From a virus: a stretch of 57,045 bases of DNA. The notes beneath the pieces were generated by a model. The model was not told the DNA's origin and searched no databases. It saw only the letters and a list, made by a program, of their open reading frames with translations. Position 1 is the stretch's first letter. Every line of letters begins with the position of its first letter. This document shows positions 21,301 through 29,790 of the stretch, in pieces. The DNA is taken from IMG/VR virus record IMGVR_UViG_3300020187_000040, positions 1 to 57,045 of that record. One strand, given 5' to 3'. A program made the translations under genes and the position numbers.

Positions 21301-24300
21301 ATTTAGTAAGATTATTTCTGGCGGTTGTTTCTAGGGTAGTGGTCTCTTCTTTTATTTGTGACCCAATTAATGCTTCACGAGTTATATTGTAGCTTAAATA
21401 TTCATTTCGGAAAGCTGCATCTTTGGCGGCTGCACCGGCAGAAATAACTTCGGTTTGCATTTTAGCTCGTTGAATAATCTTAAACTCTTCAGTATCCCGA
21501 AGTATATTTTCTTGAACTTGTAATTGCTTGAGAGATAATAGTGCAGCTTCTGCATCTGTACGGTTTTTATTTATTTGTGTTTCGTAGGCTTTGTCATCAA
21601 GGACGCCGCTCTCCATGATCTTTTTAAGGCTATCTTTTCTAAAATGATTAATGACAGCCAGAGTGTCAACTTCGCCCTGTAAGTTTTTAACCATGGATTC
21701 TGCGGGGCTCTTTTGCTCAGCAAAAATCATAGCCAGTTCCCTAGCTCCCTTAACTGTTTTTTGTTTTATTAAATTTAAAGCCTTTTCGCTTTCTAATCCA
21801 GCCCTTGCTACTTTAGCAGTTGTTTCAGCTGTTTGCTTAGATCTTCTAAGACTATCACTAGTTTTCTTGGCTACCTCTATGTCTTCTGCCTTCATAGTAG
21901 TAAGCTCCATATGATGTTTTGCCAAAAGCACAGACATTGCTAAAATTGAATTTTGATTATCTCCATATTTTGCGGTAAGCTTATTTATAATTTCTTGATT
22001 ATCTGTATGATCTTTAACCTCTTTCCCTAATTCCTTAAAGAATGTATTTAGATCTTGAATTTGGCCTTTATCTAATCCGCCCAATGAATCGCTAACTTCG
22101 GCAATCATCTGAGGATTTAATCCTTTTTGAATTGCATTTTTGAGTTCAGCAACGCCAGCTTGAGCATCTTTAGCATCGCTATTAAATCGAGAGCTTAAAG
22201 CGGTAATGTTTACATATTTTTTACGAATAGCCTCAAGGCTACTTAATGCATCTTGATTAGCTTTTAATTTATCTGATTCAAGTTTTTCAGTTATTGCTGC
22301 ACCATCTAGGGCTGCTTTATTCTGTATAGCGGCAGAGCGACTAATCATTTCATATTCACTCTGTAAATCAATCAAGCTACTATTAATCTTTCTTTTAGAC
22401 TGAGTAATAATATTATCTAATTTATTTTGATGAATTATTTCTTCTCTTTGTTTTTTATAGTTAGCTACTATTTTAGTATATTCAGACAGTAGTCCAGCCT
22501 TAGCTTGTTGGGCTTTTTTGGTATCCTCGCGCTCTCTTTCTGATACTTTTATTTGTTCATTTAATGCATTAATGAAAAACTTTTTCTTTTCTGCAGTTTC
22601 TAAATCTAAAGACTCTAGTCCGGAAATTCCTTGAATATTTCCTGCTGCTAGGTTTTTCTTGATCTGTCCTTTTTTCTCAGGACCAAGGTCTACCGCTATT
22701 TCTGCAATTTTATTCGCTAAAAAGTTGAGTTCTTCTTTTAAGTCATCGCTAGGAGCGCGTCCTTCAAACATTCCGAATTCGTCTCCTGTTTTCTTACCGA
22801 AATCTTTAATGGCTGTAGCGAAAGCCATTTGAACCGCTTCTTGTTTTGCTATTTTCTCGAGCACACGGACCAATGCTTCTGTGCCTTTAACTTCTCCAGA
22901 CTTGGCCTTGTTAACTTCATTTATTAAATCCTTATTCTTGAGATTGGCCGTGTCGACTTGTGCAAGTTTAGACTGTAAACTAGTCTGCTGCTTGATTTCT
23001 TTTATTCTTAGACTAATTAGTTCCTTTTCTTGCTTTAATGTTCTGCCCGCCCCAATAATTTCGAGTTTAGACATTTTGTCCCTAGTCGAGAAAAGACCGT
23101 TTGCCGCATCTAGAGCAGACTGTGTTTTCTCTGCAGATTCAGCAAGTTTCTCTAATTTTTCCGCAGCTCTATCGGAATTAGATTTGAAGTGTTCAAATAT
23201 ATCTACATCAAAGTATTTTAAAGTTTCATTTAATATAGTGAATCCGGTAATAAGTTGGCCTACTACAGGAGCAAACCTCATCAAGCCTTTACCGAATTTC
23301 ATTACAGAGTTGATCGCCTTGCCTATTCCAGCGCCTTTTCCTCGACCCGCCCCACCAGCACCCGCTCCACCAGTAATCTTTCCTAACATGCCACCTATTC
23401 CCACTTGATCCTTTGGCGCTATATCTGCCATGTCTGTGAGTTGATCAGCAAATTCTTTAGTGGCAATCATGGTAGACATTACAGTACTAACGCCCATACC
23501 AAGTTCAGCTATCTTTTTTGTTGTCTCTCCCCCCGTTTCTGCAAACTCCTGCAAAAATCCATTTGCCATACTAATACTTGATTGAAGGTAAAACAGTTTT
23601 TGCAGCCCCTCCATATTTGAATGGGTATGCTTATCTACCTCTTCCTTATTATCCTTTAAGGAATTAGTGCTCGATTCTACTTGATTTTCAAAATCTTTAA
23701 ACTTCTGACCCGCCGGGCCTCCAGCCACACCACCGACTACAAAGTTAGGCATAAACCCTCCAGCTGCACCATGACTCTTAGGATCTAGCCCCATGCTTTT
23801 TGCCCGCCTGATTCCTTGCCCAACCCCAGCAGGCTCATCTCTCGTATTAGTAACAGCAAGACCCATTGGATTTCCGGGGCCTTTTAATTGATTACTTTGT
23901 TCAATTTTTATATTGCTTGCTGGAATTCCGGCGGCCTTTTCTCTCTCTACCGCTTCTGCTAATGGGTCTGCAAAGTTAGGAACAAAACCACCAGATAATA
24001 TTCTATAATCTTCTGGATATTTTTTTAAATCCTGAAGAGTTTTTCTGTCGTAAAATTTAGACAAAAATTGAAGCATAGTCTGTCCGGGCTTGAACTGAGT
24101 CTCACCTCCTGCAAACTCCTTTAAATATTCTTGGTGCATCAAGTTTTTTGACTTGATTGTTTTCTTCTTAAAAGGAGTGGTATTATCAAAAGGAATTATA
24201 TCTGCAAAGTTTGGAATGAGGCCGCTTGATGCATCACTAAAGTAACCTAAACTTCTGCCGCTGTTATACTTTTCAACCTTGTCTTTAAGGTTTTTAATAA

Positions 24301-27300
24301 AAATACCATTTAAATCAATCGTGCCCTTTCTGTCTTGAATCGCAGATCTTGACGCATAATGTTTAGCACCCTCCCTCCCCATAGATGGGCCGCCAAGACC
24401 CTTTAGGTCTTTACTTGCCTTTGCTTTAAACCCTTGAGTTTGTTTATTTATTTTTGCAATCTCTTGTGGGTTGGTGTCCGTATGGTTTTGTAAATAATTA
24501 GCAAAATCTGTTAAAGTAAAATCATCTCCCCTAAGACCCCAGCCATTTGGACCTTTAGACCATTTGATAAATTTTTGCCAGTAATGAAAGTTTGGGACGA
24601 AACCATCGTGGGATAATCCATCGCTAAGTTCCTCTGAGGAAGGAATTGCAGACCCTCGCCCTAGACCATACAAAATTTGTTTTTGCTTGTCTGGAACCTT
24701 AAGGTAATCCCTCATATATGAAAAGTTTATATTAGTATACGGATCAATTTCTCTCAGTACCCCTGGCAATCTTCCGCGAATATCTACAGGCCTTATAGAT
24801 TCACTAACAAATTTAATGCCACGCCTTGAAGAATTACCTATCATATCCGCAAAAGGAAATGCCCCAAAATCTATCGTGGAAGGCCTTCTTCCTGGCCGAC
24901 TTGTAATGTCCATTATTTTATTATCAACTTGCTTTTTAGTTTCTATGGAATTGGCTAATTTTTTAAATATACTTTCTGCCCCATGACCTTTGGGATTACT
25001 CGTGAATATAGGATCCCCATGATCGTATACCCCATCAATATCAAATAACTCTTTGTTTCTTTTATTAAAGTATGATGGGTCAATATTTTCAATATCAATC
25101 GCTTGAGGGCCTTTCATGAAAGGCCTATCAAAGGCTTGTTCTGAAATTAGTTTCTCAAAGGCATCTCCTCTGATATATTGAGCGGGTCTACCTTTTCCTT
25201 CACGTTTGTTTACGCCACCAGGAAGTCCCTTAACTAAATTAACATACTCATTATATTTTTTATCGCCTAAAATTGTTTTTGCACTTTTCCCCATACTTTG
25301 ATTTGGGTTTGCGGAGGCATTCAGGATTTGGTTATTTTCATCAAACTCATTGATTAAACTTGCCCTACTGTCATATGATCCATTTTTTAAATTATTTAAT
25401 ATTTCATGATAATCATATTTTGCTGACTTACCGCTTTTACTTTCCAAGCTGCGAAAAAAGCTCCACATTTCATCAAATTTTTCTTTTAATTGATTTTTTG
25501 CCTCCTTATTGTAGGGATTGGTATGGTTAATAGGAGGGAAGATATTGTCTGGCCTTTTTACTCCTATCTTTTCAAAGTCTGCACGCTCTTTTATCGAGGC
25601 TTTTTTTCTAACAAATTCCCGATAAATCGACTTCCAATCTTTTTTAGAAAAACTAGGCACAAATCCCCCACTCATGCCCCACATATCCACATCAGCTTCA
25701 GAAAATTCTCCACCCTTGCCTGAACCCTTGATCCCCAGCTTACCTGCTAATTTTTGTGCTTCTTTTAAATTCTTTCCTTGTAATCCTTTTCCTCCGCTTA
25801 TTTTATTTGCAGACATCCAATCGCTTAATTCGCGATCAGAAGCCATCCTTAAACTTTTTGATATTATATTTGCCGCACTTAATTTTCCGCTCTTTACCTC
25901 ATGAGCCCCACCAGGACCAATGATATCTACAGGATAACTCTGTACTCCTTTTTTGGTTTTTGGGTCGTATGTTAATTGATTCCCGCCAACTTCTTTATTT
26001 AATAAATTAAGAGCCTTTCTTTCTGCAAATTGATCCTGACTAAGCTTGCCTTGCCCTCTTCGGCCCGGAACTGGAGGTCTTACATTGAACATTCTTTCAA
26101 TTGAATGAACACCGGCCCCAGATAATGCACTGAATGCTTCAAATAATGTTTCTTTGCCTGATATCTTTTGCTTTCCGCTATCTGAAGACATAATAATATC
26201 TTTTAGACTTGCGGACATTTTCAAGGGCTGGCCGCTAGCAAACAGCTTTTCAATCTCTTTATAATTCACTCCAGTTGCGCGGGCTATATCCATTGAGCCC
26301 CCAAACAGTCCAAGCCTGGACTTATCCATGACCAACTTGTTGCCCATAACTGAAGCAAAATTAGGAACAAATCCTCCGCTCGCATATGGGTTAAAGCCGT
26401 GTTTTTCTTGAAATGCTTTTTGATATACCCCACCCGCCCTACTACTCTCTGGTGGCATAATCGCAGGTTGCTTCATACCCGGAAATTGCTTAACTGTTTC
26501 AGCCTTATTGTAAACTATATCTCCCATCCCCTGTACATGCATCGAATCAACAGGTCCCGCACTGTATCCACCCATTGCAGCCCCTCTTCTTTCTTTCCTC
26601 CTTGATGCTTCTGGAACCAGCCCTCCTGATGCCCCAAGGTCTGGGGATATTCCTTTTGCGACCAAAGGCCCAGCTAGAGACTGAGCAATTCTTCTTTGTT
26701 GCTCCATAGCACTTGTCTGAGCTTCTATGATACCCAGCATGAATTTTTCTTGAGCTAATCGATCTCCCTCTAAATTGTTTAAAGATTGCTGAATATTATG
26801 GTTCCTAGATAATGCATCCACAATAGAATCTTCCATCTGTTTTATTCTATCTTTTTGGCTAACTACTCCAAGTACATCTTTCATTGAGTTTGAAGCAAAC
26901 TTGGCGATATTCATAAATAATTTTATAAATATAGCACCAAATGCGATTGCCGCAGGACCCGATACGACATTTCCAATGCCCCTAACTAACCCTTTACCAA
27001 AAGTACTACCCTCTTCTTCTCCTCCTCCTAGGGCTCCTCGTATCTCTTGGATTCTTTCGTTTACAAACTCAAGAGCGTCTGCCATTTGCGGGCCGATAGC
27101 TAGTTGCCCTATAGTTGCTGCTAATTCTTGAAGGTTTGTGCCGGCTTGACTCGCTAATGCAGAAACCGTCTTGTTTAATAATTCATTTTTCCTGGCAGCT
27201 TCTCCGGATGCATCTGCAGATATTTTAGTGGCTTGAGCATGTAAACTATTTTCTTTTGAGAGATCTTTTAATGTCGCCCTAAACACATTGGCTTGAAATA

Positions 27301-28264
27301 TTCCTGCGGAAAATTGCACAACATTAGATTGTTGCGATTGAGTTAATTTATCAAAGGTTTTCGCCATATTAAGCAAAACTTTATCTGCAGGCAAAATTGC
27401 CCCGCTCAAGTCTCTTACAACTATTCCCATTTGCTCTAATTGATTTAAGGCTTCTGGTCGTTGTATTCTGGTGAAAATAGTTTTCAAACTGTTACCAATA
27501 ACCGCGCCACCTCTAGCTGTAGTTTGTTGAAGAGCCGCAACAATACCAACAAGGCTATCAAACTCGACACCAGCATCAATTGCAACAGCACCGGCGCGCT
27601 GTAAGGCATTAATTAAATCCTCAGAACTAACTGCAAAGTTAACATCTACCGCTGATAATTTATCAATAATATCAGTCGTAGTCAATCCGGCATCCCCGAA
27701 TGCATTAACCGCCGCTGTTAATCCAGCTACAGCATCTGCAGCCTTCAGGCTCGTTAACCTGGTGAGTATCAAAGCATCATTGGTTCGCTTTATGACTTCT
27801 TCTGTGGATAAACCTTGCCTGGAAAACTCTAGTGCAGCTTCCGCCGCAACATTAAAACCCTGAGCAGTATTCCTCGCTGCATCAAACAGTCCCTCCCCGA
27901 AGGATCTTATCTGGGAGTTTGATAAGCTTAATACCACATTAATATCAGCAAGGGTTTTCTCGAATGCTACAGCCTCTGTAACCAAACTTTTGAAAGCACT
28001 GCTTATCCCGTCAAGGATCGCAACCGATGCACCAAAAGCTATAACACGAGCATTTGAAGCTTCTAAAGATTTCGTAAACTCATTCGCAGATGCGTTGATT
28101 CTACCAAGTGGCTGTGTAAAGCTTTTTTCATTAACACTAAACCCTACATTCTTGCCGCTAATTTTATTAACAACCTTGTTGATTTCATTGGTGGCACGAT
28201 CCAGGCTACGCTTAACACCCTGGGTGTTAACGCTTAGATCAATATCTGCTCTTATTCCTGCCAT
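18395..28264 (-). CDS. Tail tape measure protein
   Basis: 3289 residues. Residues 1-470 match the phage tail tape measure family (RAFEKTLADINVVL-type helix, FGxxxxxTAFNVAAEAALEFSRQG, RGGAVIGNSLKTIFTRIQ). A hydrophobic helix follows near 450-480. Residues 629-1510 are punctuated by six SGGFVPNF-type motifs (near 629, 864, 1219, 1346, 1424, 1501) that bracket globular-looking inserts. Two of these resemble PD-(D/E)XK nuclease cores (see findings). Residues about 1700-2560 are long charged helices. The C-terminus has glycine-rich GGFVEGEPGVDKVPAMLTAGEF and a second PAMLTAGESF copy, common at tape measure ends. If fully helical the protein would span roughly 490 nm, but the inserts reduce that. 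AAGGAAAAATG is a good ribosome site. Confidence 0.92.
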   Translation of the reverse strand: MAGIRADIDLSVNTQGVKRSLDRATNEINKVVNKISGKNVGFSVNEKSFTQPLGRINASANEFTKSLEASNARVIAFGASVAILDGISSAFKSLVTEAVAFEKTLADINVVLSLSNSQIRSFGEGLFDAARNTAQGFNVAAEAALEFSRQGLSTEEVIKRTNDALILTRLTSLKAADAVAGLTAAVNAFGDAGLTTTDIIDKLSAVDVNFAVSSEDLINALQRAGAVAIDAGVEFDSLVGIVAALQQTTARGGAVIGNSLKTIFTRIQRPEALNQLEQMGIVVRDLSGAILPADKVLLNMAKTFDKLTQSQQSNVVQFSAGIFQANVFRATLKDLSKENSLHAQATKISADASGEAARKNELLNKTVSALASQAGTNLQELAATIGQLAIGPQMADALEFVNERIQEIRGALGGGEEEGSTFGKGLVRGIGNVVSGPAAIAFGAIFIKLFMNIAKFASNSMKDVLGVVSQKDRIKQMEDSIVDALSRNHNIQQSLNNLEGDRLAQEKFMLGIIEAQTSAMEQQRRIAQSLAGPLVAKGISPDLGASGGLVPEASRRKERRGAAMGGYSAGPVDSMHVQGMGDIVYNKAETVKQFPGMKQPAIMPPESSRAGGVYQKAFQEKHGFNPYASGGFVPNFASVMGNKLVMDKSRLGLFGGSMDIARATGVNYKEIEKLFASGQPLKMSASLKDIIMSSDSGKQKISGKETLFEAFSALSGAGVHSIERMFNVRPPVPGRRGQGKLSQDQFAERKALNLLNKEVGGNQLTYDPKTKKGVQSYPVDIIGPGGAHEVKSGKLSAANIISKSLRMASDRELSDWMSANKISGGKGLQGKNLKEAQKLAGKLGIKGSGKGGEFSEADVDMWGMSGGFVPSFSKKDWKSIYREFVRKKASIKERADFEKIGVKRPDNIFPPINHTNPYNKEAKNQLKEKFDEMWSFFRSLESKSGKSAKYDYHEILNNLKNGSYDSRASLINEFDENNQILNASANPNQSMGKSAKTILGDKKYNEYVNLVKGLPGGVNKREGKGRPAQYIRGDAFEKLISEQAFDRPFMKGPQAIDIENIDPSYFNKRNKELFDIDGVYDHGDPIFTSNPKGHGAESIFKKLANSIETKKQVDNKIMDITSRPGRRPSTIDFGAFPFADMIGNSSRRGIKFVSESIRPVDIRGRLPGVLREIDPYTNINFSYMRDYLKVPDKQKQILYGLGRGSAIPSSEELSDGLSHDGFVPNFHYWQKFIKWSKGPNGWGLRGDDFTLTDFANYLQNHTDTNPQEIAKINKQTQGFKAKASKDLKGLGGPSMGREGAKHYASRSAIQDRKGTIDLNGIFIKNLKDKVEKYNSGRSLGYFSDASSGLIPNFADIIPFDNTTPFKKKTIKSKNLMHQEYLKEFAGGETQFKPGQTMLQFLSKFYDRKTLQDLKKYPEDYRILSGGFVPNFADPLAEAVEREKAAGIPASNIKIEQSNQLKGPGNPMGLAVTNTRDEPAGVGQGIRRAKSMGLDPKSHGAAGGFMPNFVVGGVAGGPAGQKFKDFENQVESSTNSLKDNKEEVDKHTHSNMEGLQKLFYLQSSISMANGFLQEFAETGGETTKKIAELGMGVSTVMSTMIATKEFADQLTDMADIAPKDQVGIGGMLGKITGGAGAGGAGRGKGAGIGKAINSVMKFGKGLMRFAPVVGQLITGFTILNETLKYFDVDIFEHFKSNSDRAAEKLEKLAESAEKTQSALDAANGLFSTRDKMSKLEIIGAGRTLKQEKELISLRIKEIKQQTSLQSKLAQVDTANLKNKDLINEVNKAKSGEVKGTEALVRVLEKIAKQEAVQMAFATAIKDFGKKTGDEFGMFEGRAPSDDLKEELNFLANKIAEIAVDLGPEKKGQIKKNLAAGNIQGISGLESLDLETAEKKKFFINALNEQIKVSEREREDTKKAQQAKAGLLSEYTKIVANYKKQREEIIHQNKLDNIITQSKRKINSSLIDLQSEYEMISRSAAIQNKAALDGAAITEKLESDKLKANQDALSSLEAIRKKYVNITALSSRFNSDAKDAQAGVAELKNAIQKGLNPQMIAEVSDSLGGLDKGQIQDLNTFFKELGKEVKDHTDNQEIINKLTAKYGDNQNSILAMSVLLAKHHMELTTMKAEDIEVAKKTSDSLRRSKQTAETTAKVARAGLESEKALNLIKQKTVKGARELAMIFAEQKSPAESMVKNLQGEVDTLAVINHFRKDSLKKIMESGVLDDKAYETQINKNRTDAEAALLSLKQLQVQENILRDTEEFKIIQRAKMQTEVISAGAAAKDAAFRNEYLSYNITREALIGSQIKEETTTLETTARNNLTKLKLLAGSEELKKQADLQIQEEITSAQSSALINAEKALVLSAMGEQGRLLQQANELQESSNKLIGLENAIRKAAVSEQELRLSVGSDIATERATGIRGTREAAMRATITGSPEDALAFSQSLEETNKQLQKGSRAFDRMRTKIAEMDVAAKNLGADLVDIGLDQTRSGMKQLFKDIGSGAKSAKEAWSDFGLGLADVLLDRMMEHNIDQIIKNLTFAFTGENALSEAEKIAGSNNHLIDANTQLIGSLDALRMSVEDQQRIVGEQAASRADIGVTKTGANPNNVSLSDPNTKRAAEIQSAATEEQAVKLGKEAAERTAAMVKAAKDRQAAEDANNQVNRQNQEVPDVPTTYHGYQNTQEPAIAQIQAKMNNTPQYESNVRDFGYENIDKAATGMSRSLNSVVGTVEQFGQKLTYALEAIPVPNGPRHGYMPEHFFGGKIQKFAKGGFVEGEPGVDKVPAMLTAGEFVVPKKAAKALKDGGMLQHFEEGGTAQRVKAGASGLVQALAMQEASRYVAKKMQNKDLDKEKPPEFDMNKFKNLNLDSTLSISRGDPRSSGKLLAKDPVMEEYRGHLLDVASYRVAQKNRKVSERMSRIGSIVGTVASFAVSQALEVAKGPINSLIEKGKNVALGHSGLGKHSEAFKAARKAGLHDVNYKDVAKSIESGNPLEYNGKMYSSDFASNAKGNEMSNFEFRLRGGKKYGSWHIAQKKTAANNPNFRGATAQDLQNKINSTQMGKMEMWSDPTRPGTGIDRGKPLEVFSGGEIPAMLTAGESFIPAPIARRIGYDNLNKMNRTGSIPIIDGPGGVDNVGPVGLSEGDFIIRRSSTDKLLRDNPNMMRFAMQNPDGFRKAEKGYYKGGIVGTASSPSSSISTPQTTSGAKPAPVVENRISSLLEGTQANQTETAATNQNTEVTNNINVNVTIDKSGNEKVSTEGTQGTYEQEQQLAMKIKTKVLEVIREEKRIGGELSG

Positions 28265-28296
28265 TTTTCCTTATACCTTATAATAAAACCTTAAAA

Positions 28297-28307
28297 GGTT
28301 ATTACAC
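28297..28307 (-). promoter_or_regulatory. Candidate phage late promoter (GTGTA core)
   Basis: Reads GTGTA ATAACC on the minus strand, preceded by TTTTAA, 38 bases before the tape measure start. It lies in the 68-base gap after the tube-like gene. Confidence 0.5.
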
Positions 28308-28332
28308 TTAAAATTTTTACATTTAAACTACA

Positions 28333-29727
28333 TTAATCCATGTTTATTATTTCCCTGTCATCGTCTGGGCCTCCGTGGCAAGTTGCTGGTTTATTATTGC
28401 CATATGTACCGCTAGCAAAAAGACCTTCCCTTGCACTCATTTCAAAAGAAAAATTACAATCAACCGTTCCGTAGTCCCCGATTCCTTGACTCAAAGAATA
28501 TCCATCCAGTCTAGCATTATCTATTCTGAATTTCATCGCTTTTTGTCTTTCATATTCTGGAAAGCAGTGAAACGAGCATTCATTGGTCAATTCGATCTCA
28601 ATTTCATACTCAGTGTCCCCGCAAAATATATCAATAAACCTACCACTTTCAAATGTGCTAGACAATAAAGACATGGACAATGTACCGAGCTGTGGGTACT
28701 TTAATTTACTAGCATACATATGCATAGACTCGAAGCCTTCAAGGTCTTCCCTCTCGAAAGGTATATTAACATTAAAAGATTGAATATTAGCAGAGCTTTC
28801 AAAACAAGAATCTCCATCAGATTCAGTATTTAGTGTTGGACCCCCTATATTTAAATTTTTTATTTTTAAATTTATTCCATGCGGGGGTATGGCAGTAGCT
28901 GCTGACTTGTATAGTTTTGGCCTAAAGGTAAGGGCGGGAAATCCTATTTTATCTAACGGTGTTCCTTTATTTATTAAATCTAGGGACGGGTTCCTAATTG
29001 CACCTATTTTTTGGTATTCTAAATCTTTATCTAACTGTATCTCACTTCCGTCTTGGAATAAAATAAAATCTACATCATCTTGATCTCCTTGCAATAATAA
29101 GTTGCCTAATATTTCTGTTATTTTTTCCCAGTAGAATCCTCCGCCCGCATCCATGCAGTCATAATTAAAATCGGAAGCCGTAAATGAAACCGAGGCTTTT
29201 GCTATATCTCCAACTGATGCCGAGAATGAATAGCTTGATATATAGCCATTACCTATACCTAGCACATTAGTGCCTTCTAAACCCAACTCTCTTTTATCGT
29301 ATGCAGTCAAATCATGCCCTTCGTCACCTAGAACAAAAAACATGGATTTATTTTCTTTTAAATTATTGTATATAGTTCCACTATCCTGTACATTTAAATT
29401 GTATGCAGCGCCCTCTTCGTCGTACTTTACACTGGGCCCTAATATATTCAAGCCCAATAGGCTTTCTTCGTAACCGTCTGTCAGCAAGTAATCAAAACTA
29501 ACATTTATTGAGCCATGTTTAACCATGGTTCTTGCGACATAATGATCGCTCCCAATTTGCTTGATATTTTCTCTATTAGTTTCTACTGAAAACTGAAAAG
29601 ATTGAAGCTTGTTAAAAAAACTGACTTCGGTTTTTGCGACATCATCCTCCCTGCTGCTATCAGAAACTGAATCCGCAAGGAAAAGCCCTACCGAATTGTA
29701 CCTGATAACATTTCTGGTTTTTGCCAT
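28333..29727 (-). CDS. Tail-tube protein paralogue
   Basis: 464 residues. The N-terminus (NVIRYNSVGLFLAD) parallels that of the adjacent tube protein (NRVIYQSEALFISP). Residues about 156-186 contain GNGYISSYSFSASVGDIAKA, and FGxxRDNIxQxG-type sequence (ETNRENIKQIGSDHYVAR) also matches the neighbour. The pair probably arose by duplication; one may be the main tube and the other a terminal or variant ring. Its ATG lies 7 bases after a 12-bp hairpin (29735-29766) and has no Shine-Dalgarno sequence, so its expression may be lower than that of the neighbour. Confidence 0.7.
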   Translation of the reverse strand: MAKTRNVIRYNSVGLFLADSVSDSSREDDVAKTEVSFFNKLQSFQFSVETNRENIKQIGSDHYVARTMVKHGSINVSFDYLLTDGYEESLLGLNILGPSVKYDEEGAAYNLNVQDSGTIYNNLKENKSMFFVLGDEGHDLTAYDKRELGLEGTNVLGIGNGYISSYSFSASVGDIAKASVSFTASDFNYDCMDAGGGFYWEKITEILGNLLLQGDQDDVDFILFQDGSEIQLDKDLEYQKIGAIRNPSLDLINKGTPLDKIGFPALTFRPKLYKSAATAIPPHGINLKIKNLNIGGPTLNTESDGDSCFESSANIQSFNVNIPFEREDLEGFESMHMYASKLKYPQLGTLSMSLLSSTFESGRFIDIFCGDTEYEIEIELTNECSFHCFPEYERQKAMKFRIDNARLDGYSLSQGIGDYGTVDCNFSFEMSAREGLFASGTYGNNKPATCHGGPDDDREIINMD

Positions 29728-29734
29728 ATATATA

Positions 29735-29766
29735 AATACACCACAGCCCGAAAACTGTGGTGTATT
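29735..29766 (-). other. 12-bp perfect hairpin between the two tail-tube genes
   Basis: Arms AATACACCACAG (29735-29746) and CTGTGGTGTATT (29755-29766) with loop CCCGAAAA. On the transcript it ends 7 bases before the AUG of 28333-29727 and is not followed by a clear U-run. It could act as an mRNA 3'-end stabiliser, processing site or translation attenuator; a terminator is less likely. Confidence 0.7.
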
Positions 29767-29790
29767 ATTGTTAAATAATTTTTAGTTTAA

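Noticed and set aside
28283-28300. Small hairpin AACCTT-AA-AAGGTT before the tape measure gene
   Set aside because: The stem is only 4-6 AT-rich base pairs with no U-run, so a terminator is not supported.
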